A DNA stretch of 64,000 nucleotides from assembly GCA_031553075.1 (NCBI GenBank), contig JAVBLX010000110.1, forward strand, positions 1 to 64,000. Reading direction: 5' to 3'. Made by a program: the position numbers and the translations under genes. Shown here one piece after another: positions 1 to 6,037 of the stretch (position 1 is its first letter; every line of letters begins with the position of its first letter). Origin of the DNA: DIGJ01 sp031553075 (GTDB lineage: Bacteria > Bacillota > Clostridia > Lachnospirales > Lachnospiraceae). The notes beneath the pieces were generated by a model that was not told where the DNA came from, ran no database searches, and saw nothing but the letters and a program-made list of their open reading frames with translations.

Positions 1-23
1 GACCATTCGCTGGTCTGATTTCC

Positions 24-89
24 CGAGAGCACGAATGAAAAAGCCTCAGTGTAGCCCGCTACACCTACGTTTTTTCATCCGTACTCTCG
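24..89. repeat. Structured inverted repeat, copy A
   Basis: This is an imperfect palindrome with nested arms. CGAGAG (24-29) pairs with CTCTCG (84-89), ACG (31-33) with CGT (80-82), and ATGAAAAA (35-42) with TTTTTCAT (71-78). An inner hairpin pairs TGTAGC (50-55) with GCTACA (58-63). A related element with the same layout lies at 151-219. It could be an intergenic repeat element or a small structured RNA; no ORF is associated with it. Confidence 0.6.
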
Positions 90-150
90 AAAAATCATCC
101 TCACCGATTGGTCCAGTTATTTAGAAGATGGTACACTAGGGTTTATTTTC

Positions 151-219
151 CTGAGAGCACAGTCAAAAAAGGCTCAGCCTAGCTCGCTACGCCAACGTTT
201 TTTTTCACTGCACTCTCAG
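151..219. repeat. Structured inverted repeat, copy B
   Basis: This is the second copy of the element at 24-89. CTGAGAG (151-157) pairs with CTCTCAG (213-219), a CAGT block and an A/T block continue the stem, and TAGC (180-183) pairs with GCTA (186-189) in the inner hairpin. The arms and loop share clear sequence similarity with copy A, including the GAGAGCAC start and the ACGTTTTTT block. The remaining stretch from 220 to 466 is AT-rich and shows nothing else I can support except the ribosome binding site of the next gene. Confidence 0.6.
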
Positions 220-466
220 AAAAATATCCTTAGTGAAATGTTAACAAATCAAATTTAATGAATGCTATACTAGTATGCATACAAATGGAATAATATATAT
301 AACAAACTATATATATTTTAGTATAACAAAATAAAAAAAACAAGGCATGAGAAAAAATCAATTTTATTAATTTTTGCCATTTTTCTGACAAAATATGGAG
401 TTAATATGAGTATATAATAAAAAATACCAAATGTGATGCAGTCAACCCAGTTTGGAGGGATGAGAC

Positions 467-1156
467 ATGAGAAAAGTATCTTTTATTATGAAGAAAGTCG
501 TTGTGTTCGCATTCCTTTTGGTCCTTATCGGCTCATTGCCGCTACCAAACATTCCACTTTCCAATAACACTGCAGTTGCAAAAGCCAGTGAGGTAAAAAA
601 GGAAAAAGCGTCTGATGCGCGGCTGAATTATACGACGATGAAGCTTGTTTTGGAAGATTCCCTTGACCTCAGCGTACGTAATGTAGACCGGGATGCCGGC
701 GAGACCGTGACCTTTAAGGCAACGGATAAGGACATTATCTCATTAGAGAAGATTGGTCCAACAAAAGCCAGCGTTCTTGCTATCGGAGTAGGAGAAACCA
801 GCATTACAGTTACAGTAAAAGACATCAAAAAGAAAACTTTGAAGACTTTAACCTGTAGCATAATCGTAGGTCCCCCAGCTCAGAGCATTAAGTTCGTAGA
901 GTCAGAAGTTACCATTAGTTTAAATGATACCTCAGTGGCTAAGATCCTGAAGGCTATCATTAAGCCAGGTAGTACAGAAGAAAAGCCGAAGATTACAATC
1001 AGCAAGGAAGGTATTATACAAGTTGCCGAAGAGGCTGGTGTAAATACAGGAATTGCAACTGTAAATGTGAAGGCTTTGGATATGGGAACCGTTACATTGA
1101 CTATTACATTAGCCAATGGAATAACAGATACCTGTACCATACAAGTTGTAGAATAA
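467..1156 (+). CDS. Secreted Ig-like (BIG2-type) domain protein
   Basis: The 229-residue product begins with a basic N-terminus and a hydrophobic segment (about residues 8-28, VVVFAFLLVLIGSLPLP), followed by an Ala-Lys-Ala site near 37-40 that resembles a signal peptidase I cut. The mature part is a beta-rich, Thr/Val/Ile-rich repeat with the GETSITVTV pattern typical of bacterial Ig-like group 2 domains; roughly two such domains fit. GGAGG at 454-458 lies 8 bases before the ATG. A second in-frame ATG at 488 is possible but has no comparable binding site. The role is unknown; such domains usually serve adhesion or surface display. It is followed directly by a terminator, so it appears monocistronic. 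Confidence 0.7.
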   Translation: MRKVSFIMKKVVVFAFLLVLIGSLPLPNIPLSNNTAVAKASEVKKEKASDARLNYTTMKLVLEDSLDLSVRNVDRDAGETVTFKATDKDIISLEKIGPTKASVLAIGVGETSITVTVKDIKKKTLKTLTCSIIVGPPAQSIKFVESEVTISLNDTSVAKILKAIIKPGSTEEKPKITISKEGIIQVAEEAGVNTGIATVNVKALDMGTVTLTITLANGITDTCTIQVVE

Positions 1157-1198
1157 TGGTTCATTCGGGGTTACTACCGAGGGAGCCATTATTTTTTT
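1155..1198 (+). terminator. Rho-independent terminator after Ig-like gene
   Basis: AATGGTTC pairs imperfectly with GAGCCATT across a loop and is followed by a run of seven T (1192-1198). The stem overlaps the stop codon of the upstream gene. Confidence 0.7.
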
Positions 1199-1333
1199 AC
1201 CTATTTCATTCAAATGTTTAAGTGGATGACTTTGGTTGTCCACTTTTTAATCTAGCATGGATCATATTTTCAAAAAATGTATTTTTTTTCAAAAATTGGT
1301 TCTTTTTTATTAATAAATGAATTCGGTTTTGGG

Positions 1334-1361
1334 TTGACAAAATTCAACACCGTGATATAAT
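1334..1361 (+). promoter_or_regulatory. Promoter of the T-box/thrS transcript
   Basis: TTGACA (1334-1339) and TATAAT (1356-1361) are separated by 16 bases, a near-consensus sigma-A promoter just upstream of the T-box leader. Confidence 0.85.
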
Positions 1362-1371
1362 CTAGGAATAT

Positions 1372-1643
1372 AAAGAGAAAACGTTGAAGAGAAGAGTAAG
1401 CTGAGAAACTTATTTCAGAGAGGAATGCAATTTGCTGAAAGCATTCTAATGAGAGCCAGCCCAAGACCACCTCTGAGTGACCCCAATAAGGTCCGGTGAT
1501 TCCGTTATCATCTTATGAAGTGGCTTTCAAAATCAATGAGCAAGTGTATCTGAGAGCAACAAGGGTGGAACCGCGAGTATATATTACCCGTCCCTTCTAA
1601 AGACCAAAATGATTTTTGGTTTTTAGAAGAGACGGGTTTTTTG
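1372..1643 (+). promoter_or_regulatory. T-box leader of thrS
   Basis: The conserved T-box sequence AGGGTGGAACCGCG is at 1562-1575. It is followed by a strong terminator: the stem from 1586 (ACCCGTC..CTTCTAAAGA) pairs with TTTAGAAGAGACGGGT, ending in a T run at 1637-1642. Upstream, the stem I region contains the GCTGAAA and AGAG blocks usual for this class. An ACC near 1468-1473 could be the threonine specifier codon; that is inferred from the downstream gene. By family knowledge, uncharged tRNA-Thr binding the leader would favour the antiterminator and switch thrS on. Confidence 0.93.
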
Positions 1644-1804
1644 TATTGCCGTATTCTGAGGAAAGTATTCAAGATAAGTTTTGCTACATTTGTAGAAAGC
1701 TAGAAAATGATTTTAAGAAGTTCCTCGAAAAAACAGGAGAGATAACAGCTGAAAAGTCGTTCTGAAATTATTTTTTAGCACATAATGGCCAAGTGAAGCC
1801 GGAA

Positions 1805-2090
1805 CAAGCGAAAGTAAAGTTGTTGAAGTCGAGCAGTTAAAGCCAAAAAGTAAAGAAAAAAACAAGTAAAGTAAAAAAGGAAGTAAAGTAAAAGGGAGCA
1901 AAGCAAGCAAATAAAAAGCAAGCAAAAAAGCAAATAAAGTAAAGAGTAAACAAAGTAAAGAGTAAACAAAGAAAAAGCAAACAAAGAAAAAGCAAGTAGT
2001 GCAAAAGAAGATTAAGGCAAAAAGAAGATTAAGACAAAAGAGATTAAGACAAAAATGATTAAACAAAAGAAAATCAAGCAAAAAGAAAAG
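1805..2090. repeat. A/G-rich low-complexity leader with tandem repeats
   Basis: Between the T-box terminator and thrS lies a strongly A-rich, T- and C-poor stretch made of degenerate AAAGTAAAG / AAAGCAA / AGATTAAGACAAAA units. It includes an exact 16-base tandem duplication (1939-1954 and 1955-1970, unit GTAAAGAGTAAACAAA). TAA stops occur in all three forward frames, so it is not a coding region. It would form an unusually long, poorly structured 5' untranslated segment. Confidence 0.75.
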
Positions 2091-2101
2091 GAGAATTCAG
2101 T

Positions 2102-4057
2102 ATGAAGATAACATTAAAAGACGGTTCCGTAAAAGAATACGACAAGGCCATGAGCGTTTTAGAAATTGCTGCTGATATCAGCGAAGGTCTGGCCAGAATG
2201 GCATGTGCTGGTGAAATAGACGGAAAAGTAGTAGATTTAAGAGAAATGGTAGAAACCGACTGCCAGTTAAGCATCCTGACAGCAAATGATGAAAAAGGCC
2301 TGGCCGCTCTTCGTCATACAACCTCTCATGTACTGGCAGAAGCCGTAAAAAGACTTTATCCCAATGCAAAATTAGCCATTGGGCCAAGCATTGACACAGG
2401 CTATTACTATGATTTTGAAGCAGAACCATTCTCCAGAGAAGACCTGGATAAACTGGAAGCAGAAATGAAAAAAATCATTAAAGAAGGAGCAAAGCTGGAA
2501 AAATTCACTATGCCCCGCGAAGAAGCGATCAAATTCATGGAAGAAAAAGGCGAGCCATATAAAGTAGAATTAATTCAGGATCTGCCAGAAGATGCCATTA
2601 TTTCCTTCTATAGTCAGGGAGACTTTGTAGACCTGTGTGCCGGACCACACCTTATGAGCACCAAAAACATCAAAGCCTTCAAACTCATTTCCTCCTCAGG
2701 AGCATACTGGAGAGGCAGTGAAAAAAATAAAATGCTCCAAAGAATCTACGGAACCGCCTTCAACAAAAAGGAAGAACTGGAAGCATACTTGGAACACCTG
2801 GAAGACATCAAAAAGCGTGACCATAACAAATTAGGACGTGAAATGGAACTTTTTACCACGGTAGACGTAATTGGACAAGGACTTCCACTTCTTATGCCAA
2901 AAGGCGCTAAAATGATTCAAACCATGCAACGCTGGATTGAAGATGAAGAAGAAAAACGTGGCTACGTTCGAACGAAAACCCCTTTAATGGCAAAAAGTGA
3001 CCTGTACGAAATTTCCGGACACTGGTCCCATTACAAGGAAGGTATGTTTGTATTAGGCGACGAAGAAAAAGATAAAGAAGTATTTGCACTTCGTCCAATG
3101 ACCTGCCCATTCCAATACTACGTATACAAAAACAGCCAAAAATCCTATCGTGACCTGCCAATACGTTACGGCGAAACTTCAACCCTTTTCCGAAATGAAG
3201 AATCTGGTGAAATGCACGGTCTCACCAGAGTTCGCCAATTTACCATTTCCGAAGGTCATTTAATTGTAAGACCAGACCAAATGGATGAAGAATTCAAAGG
3301 CTGTCTCGACCTGGCAAGATACTGCCTCCAGACCCTGGGAGTAGAAGAGGACGTAAGCTATCGTCTCTCCAAATGGGATCCAAACAACAAAGAAAAATAT
3401 GTGGGAAGTGCCGAAATTTGGGAAGACACCCAGAATCGAATCCGTAACATCCTGACCGAATTAAATATTCCATTTACCGAAGAAGATGGAGAAGCAGCAT
3501 TCTATGGCCCCAAAGTAGACATCCAGGCCAAAAACGTATACGGCAAAGAAGACACCATGATTACCATCCAATGGGATGCCGTGTTAGCCGAACAATTCGA
3601 CATGACCTACATCGACCAGAACGGCGACAAAGTCCGCCCATACATTATCCACAGAACCTCCATGGGCTGCTACGAAAGAACTCTGGCATGGCTTATCGAG
3701 AAATACGCAGGTAAATTCCCAACCTGGTTGTGCCCAGAGCAAGTAAGAATTTTACCAATTTCCGATAAATACATTGACTATGCAGCCAAAGTAGAAGCCG
3801 AATTAAAGAATAACGGAGTTCTCGTTACAATTGACACCCGTTCCGAAAAAATCGGCTATAAAATCCGCGAAACCCGTCTGGCTAAAGTACCATACATGCT
3901 CGTAGTAGGTCAACAGGAAGAAGAAGATAACCGAGTATCCGTCAGAAGCCGTTTCGCCGGTGATGAAGGCCAGAAACCACTATCCGACTTCATCGACCAA
4001 ATCTGCAAAGAAATCCGTACCAAAGAAATTCGCCAAGAAGTTGAGATGGAAAAGTAG
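2102..4057 (+). CDS. thrS: Threonine--tRNA ligase
   Basis: This 651-residue class II aminoacyl-tRNA synthetase charges tRNA-Thr in the cytosol. The domain order is full length: N-terminal TGS domain (about 1-62), the editing/second additional domain with HTTSHVLAEAVKRLYP (about 70-220), the catalytic core with MTCPFQYYVYK and the motif 2 region RNEESGEMHGLTRVRQF, motif 3 HRTSMGCYERTLAWLIEKY, and a C-terminal anticodon-binding domain ending at DFIDQICKEIRTKE. AAAAGGAGAATTCAGT precedes the ATG. Expression is expected to be controlled by the upstream T-box. Length and motifs match the usual bacterial enzyme. Confidence 0.97.
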   Translation: MKITLKDGSVKEYDKAMSVLEIAADISEGLARMACAGEIDGKVVDLREMVETDCQLSILTANDEKGLAALRHTTSHVLAEAVKRLYPNAKLAIGPSIDTGYYYDFEAEPFSREDLDKLEAEMKKIIKEGAKLEKFTMPREEAIKFMEEKGEPYKVELIQDLPEDAIISFYSQGDFVDLCAGPHLMSTKNIKAFKLISSSGAYWRGSEKNKMLQRIYGTAFNKKEELEAYLEHLEDIKKRDHNKLGREMELFTTVDVIGQGLPLLMPKGAKMIQTMQRWIEDEEEKRGYVRTKTPLMAKSDLYEISGHWSHYKEGMFVLGDEEKDKEVFALRPMTCPFQYYVYKNSQKSYRDLPIRYGETSTLFRNEESGEMHGLTRVRQFTISEGHLIVRPDQMDEEFKGCLDLARYCLQTLGVEEDVSYRLSKWDPNNKEKYVGSAEIWEDTQNRIRNILTELNIPFTEEDGEAAFYGPKVDIQAKNVYGKEDTMITIQWDAVLAEQFDMTYIDQNGDKVRPYIIHRTSMGCYERTLAWLIEKYAGKFPTWLCPEQVRILPISDKYIDYAAKVEAELKNNGVLVTIDTRSEKIGYKIRETRLAKVPYMLVVGQQEEEDNRVSVRSRFAGDEGQKPLSDFIDQICKEIRTKEIRQEVEMEK

Positions 4058-4096
4058 GGATATAGAGATAAGATGCTCCACGGTCCCGCCCTCCGA

Positions 4097-4145
4097 CCAC
4101 GATATATAAATTCCAAGGCTTTCTCCGGTAATTTATATATCGTGG
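4097..4145. other. Perfect 16-bp stem hairpin after thrS
   Basis: CCACGATATATAAATT (4097-4112) is perfectly complementary to 4130-4145 with a 17-base loop. It has no T run, so it is not a classical terminator. It may stabilise or process the 3' end of the thrS mRNA; function unknown. Confidence 0.6.
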
Positions 4146-4189
4146 CAGGCGAGGCCTTGTACACCTTGTAAAATTTATTCAAAAAGCAT

Positions 4190-4218
4190 TTGACAAACCC
4201 CACCATCTATGGTAACAT
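4190..4218 (+). promoter_or_regulatory. Promoter of infC-rpmI-rplT
   Basis: TTGACA (4190-4195) and TAACAT (4213-4218) with a 17-base spacer, located just before the L20-type leader. Confidence 0.8.
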
Positions 4219-4225
4219 ATTTTTG

Positions 4226-4392
4226 TTGTGAGCAAAACAAAGCAGAGTATCCACTCTCACCTCAGCATTGAAACAGATGACTCAGGTTCATATCTCATTT
4301 GTAAACATATAGCAGAAAGACTATTCCAACTGCATGTTTATAGATTAGTAAACGTACGTGGATAACCTGTATCCACGTTTATTTTTTTTCAT
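4226..4392 (+). promoter_or_regulatory. L20-type autoregulatory leader with attenuator terminator
   Basis: The roughly 170-base untranslated region before infC ends in a terminator hairpin: ACGTGGATA (4356-4364) pairs with TATCCACGT (4370-4378), then TTATTTTTTTT. The position in front of infC-rpmI-rplT and the internal terminator match the known L20 leader of Firmicutes, in which ribosomal protein L20 binding promotes premature termination. The upstream hairpins (for example around GAGTATCCACTCTCACCTC) are consistent but I did not fold the RNA. Confidence 0.75.
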
Positions 4393-4415
4393 TTTATCAA
4401 TGGAGGTGCAATACT

Positions 4416-4922
4416 ATTAGTGATTTAATGATTAACGAACAAATCAGAGACAAAGAAGTTCGATTAGTTGGAGAAGATGGAGAACAGCTTGGTGTTATGC
4501 TGATCAAAGATGCATTAAAGCTTGCGCAGGACGCAGAATTAGATTTAGTAAAAATCGCGCCTACCGCAAAACCACCAGTGTGTAAAATCATTGACTATGG
4601 CAAATACAAATATGAATTGACCCGTAAAGAAAAAGAGGCCAAGAAGAAACAAAAAGTTACCGAGGTAAAAGAAATTCGTTTATCCCCAAACATTGATAGC
4701 AACGATATGAACACGAAAGCGAATCAGGCCAGAAAGTTCATTGAAAAGGGTGACAAGGTGAAAGTTGCACTTCGCTTCCGCGGTCGCGAAATGGCACATA
4801 TGTCAAGAAGTAAACAGATTTTAGATGAGTTTTATGCCAAACTGGAAGATATCGCTGTAGTTGAAAAACCAGCGAAATTAGAAGGAAGAAGTATGATAAT
4901 GTTTTTAACAGAAAAACGTTAA
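4416..4922 (+). CDS. infC: Translation initiation factor IF-3
   Basis: IF-3 binds the 30S subunit and controls start-codon and initiator-tRNA selection. I place the start at the non-AUG codon ATT (4416), giving ISDLMINEQIRDKEVRLVG at the N-terminus, which matches the family; GGAGGTG at 4402-4408 is spaced 7 bases from it, whereas the in-frame ATG at 4428 is too far. The product is 168 residues with the N-terminal domain (about 1-75), a Lys-rich linker (TRKEKEAKKKQKV) and the C-terminal domain ending LEGRSMIMFLTEKR. The rare ATT start is known in this family and allows IF-3 to limit its own translation. It is first in the infC-rpmI-rplT operon. Confidence 0.95.
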   Translation: MSDLMINEQIRDKEVRLVGEDGEQLGVMLIKDALKLAQDAELDLVKIAPTAKPPVCKIIDYGKYKYELTRKEKEAKKKQKVTEVKEIRLSPNIDSNDMNTKANQARKFIEKGDKVKVALRFRGREMAHMSRSKQILDEFYAKLEDIAVVEKPAKLEGRSMIMFLTEKR

Positions 4923-4945
4923 TTATAATTAAGGAGGAAAAACAA

Positions 4946-5143
4946 ATGCCGAAATTAAAGACAAAAAGAGCAGCTGCAAAACGTTTTAAAGTGACAGGAA
5001 CAGGTAAATTAAAAAGAAACAAAGCATATAAGAGACATATCCTGACTAAGAAATCTGCAAAAGTTAAGAGAAACCTCAGAAAAGCAACCATTACCGATGA
5101 AACAAATGCAAAAGTAATGAAGAAATTATTACCATACTTATAA
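4946..5143 (+). CDS. rpmI: 50S ribosomal protein L35
   Basis: This 65-residue, Lys/Arg-rich protein starts MPKLKTKRAAAKRFKVTGTG, the L35 signature, and ends KKLLPYL. It is a structural component of the large ribosomal subunit. AAGGAGG precedes the ATG. It lies 23 bases after infC and 25 bases before rplT, the standard order for this operon, and is expected to be controlled together with them by the L20-type leader. Confidence 0.97.
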   Translation: MPKLKTKRAAAKRFKVTGTGKLKRNKAYKRHILTKKSAKVKRNLRKATITDETNAKVMKKLLPYL

Positions 5144-5168
5144 TTAAGAAAGGACGGAGGAAACAGAC

Positions 5169-5525
5169 ATGGCAAGAGTAAAAGGCGGAATGAACGCAAA
5201 AAAGAGACACAATAAAGTGTTAAAATTAGCTAAAGGATACAGAGGCGCAAGATCCAACCAATATAGAGTGGCAAAACAATCTGTTATGAGAGGTTTAACC
5301 GAATCTTTCGCAGGCAGAAAGCAGAGAAAGAGACAGTTCAGACAGTTATGGATTGCACGTATCAATGCTGCAGCACGTATGAATGGTATTTCTTACAGCA
5401 AACTTATGTATGGATTAAAGCTGGCAGAGGTTGATGTTAACCGTAAGATGTTATCTGAAATGGCAATCAGCGATCCAGCAGGCTTTACCGCATTAGTAGA
5501 AGTAGCAAAAGCTAAAATTGCATAA
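5169..5525 (+). CDS. rplT: 50S ribosomal protein L20
   Basis: This 118-residue basic protein starts MARVKGGMNAKKRHNKVLKL and contains the conserved KGYRGARSNQYRVAKQSVMR and RQLWIARINAAARMNG segments of L20. It is needed for early assembly of the 50S subunit and, in Firmicutes, represses its own operon by binding the leader. GGACGGAGG lies upstream of the ATG. It is the last gene of the operon. Confidence 0.97.
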   Translation: MARVKGGMNAKKRHNKVLKLAKGYRGARSNQYRVAKQSVMRGLTESFAGRKQRKRQFRQLWIARINAAARMNGISYSKLMYGLKLAEVDVNRKMLSEMAISDPAGFTALVEVAKAKIA

Positions 5526-5574
5526 ATAAATTAAGCAAAATTGTATAAATAGATTATGCAATTGGAAAATTTGC

Positions 5575-5620
5575 GGGAATAGATTAATTTGAGATAATTA
5601 ACGAATTCCCCAAATTAATC
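5575..5620. other. Two interleaved inverted repeats after rplT
   Basis: GGGAAT (5575-5580) can pair with ATTCCC (5605-5610), and GATTAATTTG (5582-5591) with CAAATTAATC (5611-5620). The two pairings interleave, so they exclude one another or form a pseudoknot. The second one abuts the -35 box of the tRNA promoter. It may help end the rplT transcript, but there is no clear T run. Confidence 0.4.
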
Positions 5621-5621
5621 C

Positions 5622-5650
5622 TTGACATATTGTGATAAATGTATTACAAT
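5622..5650 (+). promoter_or_regulatory. Promoter of the tRNA-Asn/tRNA-Leu pair
   Basis: TTGACA (5622-5627) and TACAAT (5645-5650) are 17 bases apart, ending 11 bases before the first tRNA. Confidence 0.85.
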
Positions 5651-5661
5651 ATGTTTTGCAT

Positions 5662-5733
5662 TCCTCGATAGCTCAATGGTAGAGCACACGGCTGTTAACC
5701 GTGGGGTTGTTGGTTCGAGCCCAACTCGGGGAG
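5662..5733 (+). tRNA. tRNA-Asn (anticodon GTT)
   Basis: A full cloverleaf is visible: acceptor TCCTCGA (5662-5668) pairs with TCGGGGA (5726-5732), the D arm is GCTCAATGGTAGAGC, the anticodon loop CTGTTAA holds GTT at 5694-5696, and the T loop is GTTCGAG. No CCA is encoded in this copy. Confidence 0.95.
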
Positions 5734-5762
5734 TTACCTATGCACATATGCACATAGGATAT

Positions 5763-5846
5763 GCGGGAGTGCTGGAATTGGCAGACAGGCAAGACTAAGG
5801 ATCTTGTGTCTGAATTGACGTGTGGGTTCAAGTCCCATCTCCCGCA
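5763..5846 (+). tRNA. tRNA-Leu (anticodon AAG)
   Basis: The acceptor GCGGGAG (5763-5769) pairs with CTCCCGC (5839-5845). The anticodon stem CAAGA/TCTTG encloses loop CTAAGGA, giving anticodon AAG (5797-5799) with T33 before it and G37 after it. The long variable arm (about 5807-5819) identifies a class II tRNA. The A34 would be expected to be deaminated to inosine for wider CUN decoding, which is unusual in bacteria outside tRNA-Arg. Confidence 0.92.
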
Positions 5847-5859
5847 TTACAAGAAAAAT

Positions 5860-5904
5860 AAGGCTTTTACACTTTTTAGAGGTGTAGAAGCCTTGTTTTA
5901 TTTT
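5860..5904 (+). terminator. Terminator of the tRNA operon
   Basis: AAGGCTTTTACAC (5860-5872) pairs with GTGTAGAAGCCTT (5882-5894, one mismatch), followed by GTTTTATTTT. Confidence 0.85.
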
Positions 5905-5975
5905 GTCTGAGAAGGACAATTGACGGATGGTACTGGAAGCACAAAATGTAAAGGAGTCTGTGTGGTGGCTATTTT

Positions 5976-6024
5976 AAAAATTAATCGCCGTAATACCAAT
6001 TAGTATTGATATTACAGCGATTAA
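5976..6024 (-). terminator. Terminator of the diguanylate cyclase gene
   Basis: TTAATCGC..GTAATA..CAAT (from 5981) pairs with ATTG..TATTAC..GCGATTAA (to 6024). Read on the minus strand the stem is followed by a T run (5976-5980), so it ends the leftward gene. The stretch 5905-5975 shows nothing else. Confidence 0.75.
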
Positions 6025-6037
6025 TTTATATTCTGAG

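Noticed and set aside
1713..2081. Minus-strand open frame of 122 codons, Phe/Leu-rich
   Set aside because: It is the complement of the A/G-rich repeat tract, has no ribosome binding site and shows no family pattern.
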